DNA of 47,918 bases from positions 1 to 47,918 of the forward strand of contig CADAXQ010000010.1 in assembly GCA_902791935.1 (NCBI GenBank), given 5' to 3'. Position 1 is the first letter of the stretch; every line of letters starts with the position of its first letter. Position numbers and translations under genes: made by a program. This stretch comes from an uncultured Erysipelotrichaceae bacterium (lineage in GTDB: Bacteria; Bacillota_I; Bacilli_A; RFN20; CAG-826). The notes under the pieces were generated by a model, which saw only the letters and a list, made by a program, of their open reading frames with translations, was not told the origin of the DNA and did no database searches. This document shows, one piece after another, positions 1-8,162 of the stretch.

Positions 1-10
1 GTTATGAAAA

Positions 11-38
11 TCTCGCCACGGCTTTAACCGCGGCGAGA
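11..38. other. GC-rich hairpin at the left edge
   Basis: The arms CTCGCC (12-17) and GGCGAG (32-37) pair, and CGG (19-21) with CCG (28-30) extends the stem past an A/C mismatch. Read on the minus strand it is followed by TTTTC, which looks like a weak terminator. No minus-strand gene lies to its right, so it may instead close a plus-strand gene that ends before the window. The rest of positions 1-149 holds nothing I can assign. Confidence 0.35.
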
Positions 39-149
39 GAATTATATCAAAGGCTCTGCAGGATTTGTTTTTTATCCCTCACGTGCAAATAAGAGTTTAT
101 AAAAATTATCTTTTCGTGCATGTTCATTTCGTTTTTTAAGGGTTTGTCT

Positions 150-155
150 TAGACT
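150..155 (+). promoter_or_regulatory. -10-like hexamer 6 nt before a start codon
   Basis: TAGACT lies 6 nt upstream of the ATG at 162, so the transcript would begin at or next to the start codon. No Shine-Dalgarno site is visible. This is one of nine such arrangements in the window, and its hexamer is among the weaker ones. Confidence 0.35.
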
Positions 156-161
156 GATGAC

Positions 162-578
162 ATGACAAATGCAGAACAAGCGGTTGCCCTTTTAAAACAA
201 AATCAAGATACGTTGGTCTTAACCGATGGGCACGAAACCATCGAAGATCATGAACGGGGTGTCCGCCCATTATTGAAATGGGTAGGCAAACGCACGTTTG
301 AAGGATTTTCTGCCGCCGATAAAGTCATTGGGAAGGGTGCTGCTTTCTTATATGTCTTATTAAAGATAAAGGACATTCATACCGGCATCATTTCAAAGCC
401 GGCGTTAGAAGTTTTGAATCGTTACGAAATCCCGGTCACCTACCAGCAACTTGTGGATCACATCATAAACCACACGAAAACCGGGTATTGCCCGATTGAG
501 ACCGCGGTGATGGACATCGATACACCGGAAACGGCCCTTCCTAAAATCATCGAACGGCTAAAACAATTAAAAGACTAA
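162..578 (+). CDS. DUF1893 domain protein
   Basis: This 138-residue protein matches the DUF1893 pattern as I remember it along its full length. The N-terminus has a short strand-rich part (LVLTDGHETIEDHERGVRPLL). The middle has the family signature ADKVIGKGAAFLYV near residues 52-65, then ISKPALEVLNRYEIPV and a C-terminal CPIETAVMDIDTPETA. The family is small, cytosolic and of unknown biochemical role, and often carries a conserved Cys in the CPxE segment, which is present here. The gene stands alone: it is preceded by AT-rich DNA and closed by a strong bidirectional terminator shared with the convergent peroxiredoxin gene. The ATG lacks a Shine-Dalgarno site and sits 6 nt after a -10-like TAGACT, so it may be translated from a leaderless message. 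Confidence 0.85.
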   Translation: MTNAEQAVALLKQNQDTLVLTDGHETIEDHERGVRPLLKWVGKRTFEGFSAADKVIGKGAAFLYVLLKIKDIHTGIISKPALEVLNRYEIPVTYQQLVDHIINHTKTGYCPIETAVMDIDTPETALPKIIERLKQLKD

Positions 579-618
579 AAATAGCCAGGATATATTTAAT
601 ATTTTAATTACAAGTCAG

Positions 619-647
619 AAAATGGTGCGGGAAATCCGCACCATTTT
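619..647. terminator. Bidirectional terminator
   Basis: A 12-bp perfect stem, AAAATGGTGCGG (619-630) with its complement at 636-647, and a GAAAT loop. T-rich tracts follow on both strands. It sits between the convergent DUF1893 gene and the ahpC-like gene. Confidence 0.9.
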
Positions 648-652
648 GATTT

Positions 653-1216
653 TTATAGCTTGCCAACTAAATCGGCGCCAGGAGTTAACGTTTTTTCACC
701 TGGTTTCCAGTTCGCAGGGCAAACTTGATCGCCGTGTTCATAGACAAACTGGCACGCTTCTAACTTGCGAAGTAATTCGGCCGCATTGCGGCCAACATTA
801 CCAGCACTCACCTCATAAGCGGCGATTTTGCCTTGCGGGTTCACGATGAACGTTCCCCTTTCGGCTAATCCTTGCGAAGCGATATAAACTTCAAATGCTT
901 CCGCTAAGACGTGCGTAGGATCTCCTAACATCGGATAGGTGACAGAACCAATCCGTTTGGAAGAATCGTGCCAAGCCATGTGCACAAAGTGCGTATCACA
1001 AGACACGGCGTAGACTTCACACCCAGCTTTTTGAATGTCAGGGTACTTCTGCTGCAAATCTTCTAATTCCGTGGGGCACACGAACGAGAAATCGGCGGGG
1101 TAGAAGAAAAAGATGGACCACTTTCCGATAACGTCTTTCCGACTGACGGCGCGGAACTTGCCGTTTTGATAGGCCTGAACGGTAAATTCAGGCAATTCTT
1201 TGCCAATTAATGACAT
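653..1216 (-). CDS. ahpC: Alkyl hydroperoxide reductase subunit C (2-Cys peroxiredoxin)
   Basis: This 187-residue typical 2-Cys peroxiredoxin reduces hydrogen peroxide and organic hydroperoxides in the cytosol. The peroxidatic cysteine is C47 in DFSFVCPTE, and the resolving cysteine is C166 in GDQVCPANW. The thioredoxin-like core (FFFYPADFSF, GTFIVNPQGKI) and the length fit AhpC closely. AhpC is normally recycled by the flavoprotein AhpF, but no ahpF lies next to it, so another reductant (a thioredoxin system or a distant ahpF) is likely. The start is supported by AAAGGAG six bases upstream. The upstream region contains TTAGTTAGTTAAGACAAA, but I do not see a clear PerR box. The gene is monocistronic and convergent with the DUF1893 gene. 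Confidence 0.95.
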   Translation of the reverse strand: MSLIGKELPEFTVQAYQNGKFRAVSRKDVIGKWSIFFFYPADFSFVCPTELEDLQQKYPDIQKAGCEVYAVSCDTHFVHMAWHDSSKRIGSVTYPMLGDPTHVLAEAFEVYIASQGLAERGTFIVNPQGKIAAYEVSAGNVGRNAAELLRKLEACQFVYEHGDQVCPANWKPGEKTLTPGADLVGKL

Positions 1217-1330
1217 GATATTTTCTCCTTTCTATGTCTATTAGTTAGTTAAGACAAACTCATTTTAAGGGAAGGGTATTTTTCAATCAAGCAAAACGCT
1301 TTCTGCATGGTTTTCTTTGTAGCGCCTAAC

Positions 1331-1336
1331 TATAAT
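1331..1336 (+). promoter_or_regulatory. -10 box (TATAAT) 6 nt before a start codon
   Basis: A consensus TATAAT is followed by GGAGGC and then ATG at 1343. The GGAGG is only one base from the ATG, too close to act as a Shine-Dalgarno site, and would itself be at the transcript edge. This suggests a leaderless mRNA. No good -35 is visible. Confidence 0.5.
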
Positions 1337-1342
1337 GGAGGC

Positions 1343-2533
1343 ATGAGGCTTTCATCAATTTTGCAGAAAAAAGATCGGGCGCAAGCCATTTTGGACGACG
1401 CCGTTGCCCATCAAGAAATGGCGGGCGTAGCTTGTTCGATTCTTTTGCACGGCGAAACCGTTTTTTCTTTGTCTTCGGGCTATGCAAATCTAGAAGAGAA
1501 GCGGCCCGTAAAAAGAGACGATATCTATCACCTCTTCTCAATGACAAAACCGATTACGGCGTTAGCGGCCCTTCTTCTAATACAAGATGGTCGTCTATCG
1601 CTTACCGATCCCATCGAACGTTATTTACCGACGTTTGCACATCCACGGGTGGAAACGAAAGATGGCATCGTCCCCTCTCCTCGCTCCGTTACGGTCCAAG
1701 ACCTATTAAATATGGCGGGTGGCCTTTGCTACAGCTGGGGAGAATCCCAAAACGCGCAAAACGTCATTGCCTTATATAAAGAGATGTCTGAACGTCGTCG
1801 CAATGGTGATAAACCAATGACAACCGTGGAGTTTGCTTCTCGCGTTGGGCAAGCGCCTTTGGCTTATGCCCCAGGCACTTCTTGGGCATATAGCGTCTCC
1901 GCCGATGTCCTTGGCGCCGTTATTGAAGTCGCAAGTGGTCAATCGTTTGGCTCATTCTTAAAACAACGTATTTTCACGCCGCTTGGCATGGATGAAACGG
2001 GTTTCTTCGTTCCTACTGAAAAACGGTTCCGACTGACGCAACCTTATTTCACTAAAGATGGTGATTTGGTGCCGTTTCGCGAGGAATCTCTTGGTATCGC
2101 GCCAAATGGAGAAGCCACTGGTTTTGAATCGGGTGGCGCTGGTCTATATTCCACGCTTCCGAACATGGAACGCTTAGCACAGTGTCTCTTACGCGGTGGC
2201 AAAGATCCGCAAGGCAATTCCGTCTTTCAAGAAGATACCTTGCGATTCTTCTTTGCCGTGCAACCGATGCAATCCTCCGTTTATCAAGCTTTCCATCATG
2301 ATTGCCCAGGTATTCCTATGGGATGCCACTACTCTAACTTTTTGCGTGTCATGGCAAAGCCACAAACCCCGGACGATATTCCGGGCGAATGCTATTGCGA
2401 TGGCTGGCAAGGCGCTTATCTCTCCGTCTTCACGAAAGATGATCTGGCGATCGTTGCCTTAATGGGCCAATGTGGGCATGGCACGGGGCCGGTGAATTTG
2501 AAGTTAAAGAAATTGATTTTCGGCTCGCATTAA
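1343..2533 (+). CDS. Serine hydrolase, beta-lactamase / D-aminopeptidase fold (class C-like)
   Basis: This 396-residue cytosolic-looking serine hydrolase of the beta-lactamase class C family (Pfam Beta-lactamase, EstB/penicillin-binding-like) has no signal peptide. The S-x-x-K motif is HLFSMTKPITALA (catalytic Ser and Lys near residues 65-68), and the Tyr motif is YSVSADVLG, equivalent to Y-x-N/S. A C-terminal GHGTG at about residues 384-388 plays the part of the KTG-type motif. Substrate is unknown: esterase, D-amino-acid peptidase or allantoin-type roles occur in this family. I chose 1343 because family N-termini start about here. An in-frame ATG at 1307 has no Shine-Dalgarno site and would lie upstream of the TATAAT at 1331. 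The last 4 bases overlap the stop of the convergent membrane protein gene, so no terminator separates the two. Confidence 0.85.
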   Translation: MRLSSILQKKDRAQAILDDAVAHQEMAGVACSILLHGETVFSLSSGYANLEEKRPVKRDDIYHLFSMTKPITALAALLLIQDGRLSLTDPIERYLPTFAHPRVETKDGIVPSPRSVTVQDLLNMAGGLCYSWGESQNAQNVIALYKEMSERRRNGDKPMTTVEFASRVGQAPLAYAPGTSWAYSVSADVLGAVIEVASGQSFGSFLKQRIFTPLGMDETGFFVPTEKRFRLTQPYFTKDGDLVPFREESLGIAPNGEATGFESGGAGLYSTLPNMERLAQCLLRGGKDPQGNSVFQEDTLRFFFAVQPMQSSVYQAFHHDCPGIPMGCHYSNFLRVMAKPQTPDDIPGECYCDGWQGAYLSVFTKDDLAIVALMGQCGHGTGPVNLKLKKLIFGSH

Positions 2534-3201
2534 CGCGAAGCGATCGGATTGTTGTTTTCTTGTTTGACCAAGCGATATTGCTTTAAGTCGCGAAAACCAC
2601 GTACCGCTAACACGATAATCATGACCAGTTCATAAAGCATGGTGATGATTAAAAGAGACAATTCGATTTGTTGCATCGCGTGATTCTCCGAGCCGCCCGT
2701 CTGATACACCAGGTTCACCATCAAAGAAATCATCGTATAAGCTGCCGATAACGTGGAAAACACGGCAATACACTGCAAGTACGGCGATTTTTCTTTTTTG
2801 CCTAAGAAAATGGAACGAATGGCAGACACCATCTTATAAAAGGCATAGAACGCATAGCCATAAATCATGAACTCGAAAGGGAAGTCAATTAAGACTTCGC
2901 CGTTCTCAAGAACGAATAAAGCAATGTTAAAGGTCGGCATTGCTAAGCTTAAGAAGAGCGCTGATGCCAAATCCATGGCGCAAGCACGGGTGTGCTTCGT
3001 CTTTTTTAAGATCAGCAAAACCAAACGCATGAAGGATAAACCAAAGTAAAAGGAAAGTAAGGCCGCAAAAACCCGCGATTTGCCATGTATCATGGCGAAG
3101 GTGTTGATGATGCCCATCGTAACCCCGGCACCGATGCCAAACCAGTCTCCAAAATCATAGGTACTGGCTAAATATTTCACCCACTCGATTTTGTCCTTCA
3201 T
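2530..3201 (-). CDS. Polytopic membrane protein, unknown function
   Basis: This 223-residue protein has about six hydrophobic segments (near residues 20-38, 43-63, 75-97, 107-125, 146-168 and 180-203) joined by short basic loops, so it is an integral membrane protein. I do not recognise a family. It starts with a hydrophilic N-terminus (MKDKIEWVKYLAS) and ends in a charged tail. It lies 49 nt after the stop of the glycosyltransferase gene on the same strand and could be its operon partner. However, TATTCT sits exactly 6 nt before its ATG and no Shine-Dalgarno site is present, which favours its own, possibly leaderless, promoter. Its 3' end overlaps the end of the convergent serine hydrolase gene by 4 nt. 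Confidence 0.75.
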   Translation of the reverse strand: MKDKIEWVKYLASTYDFGDWFGIGAGVTMGIINTFAMIHGKSRVFAALLSFYFGLSFMRLVLLILKKTKHTRACAMDLASALFLSLAMPTFNIALFVLENGEVLIDFPFEFMIYGYAFYAFYKMVSAIRSIFLGKKEKSPYLQCIAVFSTLSAAYTMISLMVNLVYQTGGSENHAMQQIELSLLIITMLYELVMIIVLAVRGFRDLKQYRLVKQENNNPIASR

Positions 3202-3207
3202 GCGGTA

Positions 3208-3213
3208 AGAATA
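3208..3213 (-). promoter_or_regulatory. -10-like hexamer 6 nt before a start codon
   Basis: On the minus strand TATTCT is followed by TACCGC and then ATG (3201). No Shine-Dalgarno site is seen. The same hexamer and spacing recur before the hydrolase starting at 30258. The hexamer is weaker than TATAAT, so this is tentative. Confidence 0.3.
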
Positions 3214-3250
3214 GTACGAAAAAGAAGAGGACTATGCTTGAAATTTGGAA

Positions 3251-4294
3251 TTAATAAGCACGATAGACTTTTCGGAAGGCCCAAGAAAGCAAAACGTTCA
3301 AATAAGCCGAGAGGATTACCGAGAGAACGACAAAAGGAATGACGGGCAAATGCAAAACGCTGATAAAAAGAGATAACAACTGATAACATGCCGCTAGTCG
3401 AATGGCCGTGAATAAGAGTTCTTTACCGAGTCGCCGATAGAAGCGTTGTGAAGGATAGAAAATCGATAGCAGCAAGAAATATAAGAAAAAACAGGAAGTA
3501 TAGGCCAAAAATGTGTCTAGCCAAAGCGGTGCCATATCTCGTTCCATAAACGTAATTAAAAGGAACATCAGCAAGGCGTTTGTAAATAAAGCTGGTATGC
3601 TATGCCACAAAATGATGCCTTGGATTTTTAACGTATCGCGCACAGGGCGGAAATGAGACGTCGAGTTCTCTGCGTCGGCATAAATGGTTTGAATCGGCAA
3701 GGAATAGACCGGATATTGCATCATTTGGCAACGGATAAGCTGGTTCATCTCGTATTCATAACGAGTGCCTTTGGTTTTCATTAAGCTAGGAAGATAGCGA
3801 ACCGGGAAGCCCCGTAATCCACATTGATCATCGGCAATATATTGTTTTGTTAACAAAGAACGATTGATTTTGGAGAGATTGTTCCCGACCCGCGATTTCC
3901 ATGGTGTACCTTTAGGAAAAGAACGGACACCGAAAACAAGTTCGTCTTTCTTTTCTAAGAAGTCATACATTTTTAAGATATCAGACAACGCATGTTGACC
4001 ATCCCCATCCACCGTAATCACAAAGCGGGCAGAGGGATAGAGTTCTGAAATTAAAGAGAAACCGTACTTCAGCGCATAGCCTTTGCCATGGTTTGTCGGA
4101 TAAGAACGATACGTAACACGAGGAAGCGATGCCGCTTTCGAAAAAATCGGTTCAAATTTTGGGGAAGAGCCATCATTCACTAGTAAGACAGGAAAATCTT
4201 CTTTTAATACGCCTTCAATCGTTTGAAGGAGCGTTTCCGATGGCTCGTAACTCGGAATTAAGATGACGGCTTCTTTCATAACCTTCTTAATCAT
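3251..4294 (-). CDS. Glycosyltransferase family 2 fused to a GtrA-like membrane domain
   Basis: Residues 8 to about 215 form a GT-A fold family 2 domain of the dolichol-phosphate-mannose-synthase/WcaA type. Visible features are AVILIPSYEPSETLL, the nucleotide-binding LLVNDGSSP, the metal-binding VTVDGDGQHALSD, and DDQCGLRGFP near the acceptor site. Residues about 225-345 hold four membrane helices ending in LSAYLNVLLSWAFRKVY, which resembles GtrA flippase-like domains. The protein probably transfers a sugar to a polyprenyl-phosphate or cell-envelope acceptor at the membrane. The start is uncertain: ATG 4294 has AAGG one base away, while ATG 4279 (MKEAVILIPSY) fits the family N-terminus better and follows AGAAGG. 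It is transcribed toward the membrane protein gene 49 nt downstream. Confidence 0.85.
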   Translation of the reverse strand: MIKKVMKEAVILIPSYEPSETLLQTIEGVLKEDFPVLLVNDGSSPKFEPIFSKAASLPRVTYRSYPTNHGKGYALKYGFSLISELYPSARFVITVDGDGQHALSDILKMYDFLEKKDELVFGVRSFPKGTPWKSRVGNNLSKINRSLLTKQYIADDQCGLRGFPVRYLPSLMKTKGTRYEYEMNQLIRCQMMQYPVYSLPIQTIYADAENSTSHFRPVRDTLKIQGIILWHSIPALFTNALLMFLLITFMERDMAPLWLDTFLAYTSCFFLYFLLLSIFYPSQRFYRRLGKELLFTAIRLAACYQLLSLFISVLHLPVIPFVVLSVILSAYLNVLLSWAFRKVYRAY

Positions 4295-4385
4295 ACCTTG
4301 TTTTTGGAAAGTTTAGAACTAAGGCGCGATTTCCTAAGAATGCAAAAATTTGAGCGTTTATATGGAACTAGTTTTGCATACTAGA

Positions 4386-4414
4386 TATAATAGTTTTGCA
4401 AAATAAAAGGAGGC
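4386..4414 (+). promoter_or_regulatory. -10 box and Shine-Dalgarno of the degV gene
   Basis: TATAAT at 4386-4391 is followed by a leader of roughly 20 nt and AAAGGAGG, 5 nt before the ATG at 4418. The -35 is not clear. TAGTTTTGCA occurs twice around the -10 (just upstream and just downstream), forming a short direct repeat that could be an operator. Confidence 0.55.
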
Positions 4415-4417
4415 GTT

Positions 4418-5290
4418 ATGTCTATTATCCTTTCTGCTGATTCGACCATCGACTTAAGCCCGGCCGAATTAGAAAAATATCATATTCCCGTTGTGCACTT
4501 CCATTTGGAAAAAGAAGGCCAGTCCTACTTGGACAACGAACTTACGTTAGAAGAAATGTACGCTTATACGGAAAAAACACATAAGATGTGCCACACTTCT
4601 GCCCCCAACATTGATCAATTTCAACAACACTTCGCCCATTTATTAGAAGAATGCGATGACATCATCCACTTCTCGATGTCTTCGAAACTGTCTTCGAGCT
4701 ACAGCAATGCCTGTGCGGCAGCCGAAGGCAACCCCCATATCCATGTGATTGATACGAAAGTCACGTCGGGCGGTATCGCCTTATTGGCGTTGTACGCGAA
4801 CGATTTACTCCAAGCTGGCTATCCGTTTGAGGAAATCGTTTCCCGGGTCGAAGCCCGCATTCCTTATGATCAAACTTCATTCCAACTCGATAAATTGAAG
4901 TTCCTTTATTTAGGCGGACGTTGCTCAAGCTTGTCGTTATTTGGTGCCAACTTATTGATGTTAAAACCTGAAATCGTCTGCTCGCCAGACGGTTCCTTCA
5001 AAGTCGGAAAGAAGCATCGTGGCAACATCAAGAAATGCGATTATGAGTATTTCCAAGATCTGCTCGACTCCCATCCAAACATCGACAAGAAACGTTGTGC
5101 TTTAATATGCTCGACCTTTGACAAAAAACAACTTCAGGAATACTACGAATTTGTGAAGAAACAAGGGTTTGAAGAAATCATCTTTAACCATGCATCTCCC
5201 ACGAATGCCTATCACTCTGGGCCAAACGTTGTGGGATTGCACTTTCTCTTTGACGGTCCTCATCCCGTTACCCCATACGAAGCGAAATAA
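4418..5290 (+). CDS. DegV family fatty-acid-binding protein (FakB-type)
   Basis: This 290-residue DegV protein binds a fatty acid and, in FakAB systems, presents it to the kinase FakA. Family landmarks are the N-terminal ILSADSTIDL (usual DST motif), SMSSKLSSSYSNA (the usual SSxLSGTY loop), the second-domain VIDTKVTSGG, and the glycine-rich KFLYLGGRCSS where the family has LKYLRKGGR. The loop has SS in place of SGT, and the Gly-rich motif lacks one basic residue, so this is a somewhat divergent member. A second DegV is at 17772-18710 and a FakA homologue at 23019-24665 in the same window. It has its own promoter, a strong Shine-Dalgarno site and a downstream terminator, so it is monocistronic. 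Confidence 0.9.
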   Translation: MSIILSADSTIDLSPAELEKYHIPVVHFHLEKEGQSYLDNELTLEEMYAYTEKTHKMCHTSAPNIDQFQQHFAHLLEECDDIIHFSMSSKLSSSYSNACAAAEGNPHIHVIDTKVTSGGIALLALYANDLLQAGYPFEEIVSRVEARIPYDQTSFQLDKLKFLYLGGRCSSLSLFGANLLMLKPEIVCSPDGSFKVGKKHRGNIKKCDYEYFQDLLDSHPNIDKKRCALICSTFDKKQLQEYYEFVKKQGFEEIIFNHASPTNAYHSGPNVVGLHFLFDGPHPVTPYEAK

Positions 5291-5309
5291 TCCGAATATC
5301 GTTTCAATA

Positions 5310-5335
5310 ACCGGCGGAATTCCCGTCGGTTTTTT
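5310..5335 (+). terminator. Rho-independent terminator
   Basis: ACCGGCGG (5310-5317) pairs with CCGTCGGT (5323-5330) through one G-T pair, loop AATTC, followed by a T run. It closes the degV gene. Confidence 0.85.
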
Positions 5336-5409
5336 GATATTTGCGCGATTTTTCCTACCTTTCTTTAAAGATTAGGATAAAATGAAAACAGCATCAGGAG
5401 TTGACCCTT

Positions 5410-7050
5410 ATGAAAACGAAAAAATCACCATTAGTTCTGACTCTCCTCTTCTCCATACTCACCGTGGTTGCCATCGGTGTAGGCATTTTAATGGCTTATT
5501 TGCAAAGCCATCTTAACGTTCTCTTTTCGAATGATACGTTGACGGCAATGAAAAACGCCTTAACTTTTCAAGAAAAAGGAACGATCGCATTAGTAGGCGC
5601 CATCGCCTTCTATGCCTTGGTCGTATTTGGTTTGATTTCGTTAATTGTTGCCATCGCGAAGAAGAAAGGCGGATATATCCTGCCTATCTTCACTTTAGTG
5701 GCCGTCTGTTTTGCTTTGCTGTTCCTCATGGACAGCACTGCTACGAACAATGACTTCAAGACGTTAGACTATGTCTTTGCTGCCATTTGCGTTTGTTTTG
5801 CGTTGGTCGATGCCATTCTTCCTCTTTGCTATCAAGGAAAGAAAGCGGCACCTGTCGCTGTAGCTACGCCAGTAGAACCAGCAAAGAAAGAAGCTAAATC
5901 GGAAGAAAACAAACCGGAAGAAAAGAAACTCGAATCGTCTGAGCCCGAAAAAGAAGAAAAAGTCACTCCTGTGACGGAAGAGAAACCCGAAGAAAAGAAA
6001 GACGAACAATCAACCGAAGAAAAATCAGTCGAAGAAAAGCCTGCGGAGGAAAAGCAAGCGGAGGAAAAACCGGTAGAAGAAAAGCCGGCCAAAGAAAAAC
6101 CAGCACCCAAGAAAGTGGCAAAGAAAGCCAAAAAAGAGCCAGTAGAAGAAGAAACAAAGCCGGTTGAAGAGCCTGTGAAACAAGACGCTGTTACGGAAGA
6201 AGCGCCAAAAGAAACTGCTCCTGAAGCACCGGCTGCACCAGTAGAAGAAGCGCCAAAAGAGGCAACCCCTACAACGAAAAATGCGGAAGCGATTGTAACT
6301 CCTTCCGCTGCTCCTGACGCCAATACACGTGCCATGGGCAAATATGAAGTCTATCCGGAAGCCGGATTCTTCAAATATCGTTTGAAAGCCAATAATGGCG
6401 AAATCTTAATCGTCTCGAATGGTTACAAGACAAGAGATGGCGCTAAGAAAGGCATTGACACCTTGCAAAAGAACATCGCCAACGGGGTGACCAAAATTAC
6501 CACGGACAAGAAGGGATTCGCGCAATTCCGTATTTTCACGGGCAATGATTCCCGTTTGATTGTGGCAGGCGAAATTTATCCGAATGCCATGGGTGCACAA
6601 AGCGCCTTGAATTCGGTTCAAAAATTCTACCGCACGGATAAAATCGTTGATCTCGATGAGATTCCCGAAGCCGAAATCCGTGAATGGCGCATCACCTTGC
6701 CAGAAGTTGAAGCCAGCGACAAAGGCAAATTCGAAATCTTTGCGGATCCTGAAACAGGAAAATATCGGGGGCGTTTACTAGCTAACAACGGGCAAGTGCT
6801 TTTCTTAACAAGCACCTATGTTTCCAAGAATGGTGTGCTTTCCGCTTTTGAAAAAATTCAAAAGAAATTAGCGACCAACGACTTAACCGTCACCTGCGAT
6901 AAGCAAGGCCGCTTCCAGTTCATGGTTTATGCGGACAATGGTTCAGTCTTGGTCATGGGTGAAACCTATCCGAATCGTGACCGCGCCGTATCGGCTGCCA
7001 CTTCTGCAAAGCGTTTCGCTGCAAAAGCAACGATCATCGGAAACAAATAA
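5410..7050 (+). CDS. Membrane-anchored protein with four YegP-like (DUF1508) repeats
   Basis: This 546-residue protein has three parts. Residues 1 to about 140 carry four membrane segments. Residues about 150-300 are a low-complexity linker of Glu/Lys/Pro/Ala, with many EEKP-type repeats, probably extended and highly charged. Residues about 305-546 hold four beta-hairpin repeats as two pairs: GKYEVYPEAGFFKYRLKANN / FAQFRIFTGNDSRLIVAGEI, and GKFEIFADPETGKYRGRLL / GRFQFMVYADNGSVLVMGE. Each pair matches the DUF1508/YegP pattern, whose function is unknown. I chose ATG 5410, which follows AGGAG by 9 nt, over the TTG at 5401. The linker probably holds the repeats away from the membrane. The side of the membrane they face cannot be decided by eye. 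The gene is monocistronic between two terminators. Confidence 0.82.
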   Translation: MKTKKSPLVLTLLFSILTVVAIGVGILMAYLQSHLNVLFSNDTLTAMKNALTFQEKGTIALVGAIAFYALVVFGLISLIVAIAKKKGGYILPIFTLVAVCFALLFLMDSTATNNDFKTLDYVFAAICVCFALVDAILPLCYQGKKAAPVAVATPVEPAKKEAKSEENKPEEKKLESSEPEKEEKVTPVTEEKPEEKKDEQSTEEKSVEEKPAEEKQAEEKPVEEKPAKEKPAPKKVAKKAKKEPVEEETKPVEEPVKQDAVTEEAPKETAPEAPAAPVEEAPKEATPTTKNAEAIVTPSAAPDANTRAMGKYEVYPEAGFFKYRLKANNGEILIVSNGYKTRDGAKKGIDTLQKNIANGVTKITTDKKGFAQFRIFTGNDSRLIVAGEIYPNAMGAQSALNSVQKFYRTDKIVDLDEIPEAEIREWRITLPEVEASDKGKFEIFADPETGKYRGRLLANNGQVLFLTSTYVSKNGVLSAFEKIQKKLATNDLTVTCDKQGRFQFMVYADNGSVLVMGETYPNRDRAVSAATSAKRFAAKATIIGNK

Positions 7051-7061
7051 CCCGACATCAC

Positions 7062-7096
7062 ACGGCAGCAAAGCGAGTCTTAGCTGCCGTTTTTCT
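7062..7096 (+). terminator. Rho-independent terminator
   Basis: ACGGCAGC (7062-7069) pairs perfectly with GCTGCCGT (7083-7090), and a TTTTTCTT tract follows. It closes the YegP-repeat gene. Confidence 0.88.
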
Positions 7097-7137
7097 TATG
7101 GCACATAGCCATTTTTCTCTTTTGTGGTGAATGACTT

Positions 7138-7146
7138 TGTTATAAT
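7138..7146 (+). promoter_or_regulatory. Extended -10 promoter 6 nt before a GTG start
   Basis: TGT followed by TATAAT (7141-7146) is an extended -10 element. The GTG of the LysR gene is 6 nt downstream, and there is no Shine-Dalgarno site. The transcript is predicted to start at or next to the G of the start codon. Confidence 0.6.
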
Positions 7147-7152
7147 GAGTAC

Positions 7153-8046
7153 GTGAATTTAGAGTATCTCCGTTACGTTGTTGAAATCGCTGACTGCCGT
7201 TCCTTAAATCAGGCGGCAGAGCATTTGGGTTTATCGCAGCCCAATCTTTCGCGCGCGATGAAAAAATTGCAAGACGAAGTCGGTTTTGCCATCTTTGAGC
7301 GCACCACAAAAGGTTTGTCTTTGACGCCCGAAGGCGAAGAATTTTTATTTCACGCGAGAAAGATATTAATGGAATGCCATGAGATTGAAGTTCTGCCAGA
7401 GAAGAAAAACGAGCATCGTTTTTCGTTATCTGCTCCCTATTCGCCATATCTTGATGCGACAATCTCGTTATGGCTACGTTCTATGCCGGTGCATCAACGT
7501 TCAACATTTGCCTACACCTCTTCCGGCATGGTGGATGCACTGCCGCTTCAGGATCAGCTCGGCATAATCCGAATCCGAAAAACGGATCATGACGCGGTGA
7601 TGGCGTATTGCAAGCAAGAGCAGCTTGTAACCATGCCACTCCTCTCTTACTCATTTCACATCATTATGAGCAGGCAAAATCCTTGTGCCAGTCAATCTCA
7701 TCTTGATTTACGAAGTTTAAAGGAACAAATCGCAATTCTTGAAGGGTCATGTTCATCGCCTGTTCCTAGCTTGAGCCTTACACCATTTGTTTTGTCTTCG
7801 AATCGAATTTTAGAATGGCGGGATTTCCATGCCATACAAAAGACGCTACAAGCGGGAAATGCTTATTGGATTACCATGCCTTGGCCACAAGTCGCCTTAG
7901 ACCGCTACGATTTTATTTCCCATCCTTTGCTAGGCGCCGAATTCGAAGGAGAAGATTTACTCGTTTACCGTTCGTCCACCTTAGAAATTGATTCCTTTAT
8001 CAAAACTTTGAAATCTGAAATTGCCGCCGAGTTCCGTTCACAATAA
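7153..8046 (+). CDS. LysR family transcriptional regulator
   Basis: This 297-residue protein has the LysR N-terminal winged helix-turn-helix at residues 1-60: NLEYLRYVVEIADCRSLNQAAEHLGLSQ, then NLSRAMKKLQDEVG and LFERTTKGLSLTPEGE-like wing residues (here FERTTKGLSLTPEGEEF). The linker helix follows, then a poorly conserved effector-binding domain to the end. It is expected to bind DNA as a tetramer and respond to an unknown small molecule. LysR genes often regulate a divergent neighbour. Here the upstream neighbour is the terminator of the YegP-repeat gene and the downstream gene is convergent, so the target is not evident. Start codon is GTG, 6 nt after an extended -10, suggesting a leaderless mRNA. 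About 115 bp of very AT-rich DNA follow the stop. Confidence 0.9.
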   Translation: MNLEYLRYVVEIADCRSLNQAAEHLGLSQPNLSRAMKKLQDEVGFAIFERTTKGLSLTPEGEEFLFHARKILMECHEIEVLPEKKNEHRFSLSAPYSPYLDATISLWLRSMPVHQRSTFAYTSSGMVDALPLQDQLGIIRIRKTDHDAVMAYCKQEQLVTMPLLSYSFHIIMSRQNPCASQSHLDLRSLKEQIAILEGSCSSPVPSLSLTPFVLSSNRILEWRDFHAIQKTLQAGNAYWITMPWPQVALDRYDFISHPLLGAEFEGEDLLVYRSSTLEIDSFIKTLKSEIAAEFRSQ

Positions 8047-8162
8047 TGAACTTTTCCTGATATTTTTGTGATTTTATTTATTTTTATATAGTTAAATAAT
8101 AACGATAATAACTAGATATTTTTTTACCTAATCTATTTGTAAAAACATAAAATTGCGAAATA

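Noticed and set aside
1217-1300. PerR-type operator before ahpC
   Set aside because: TTAGTTAGTTAAGACAAA is AT-rich but does not match the PerR box, so I did not list it.
5764-6341. Long minus-strand open frames of Phe/Ser composition inside the YegP-repeat gene
   Set aside because: They are antisense reflections of the repetitive Glu/Lys/Pro codons of the linker; the composition is not protein-like and there are no start signals.
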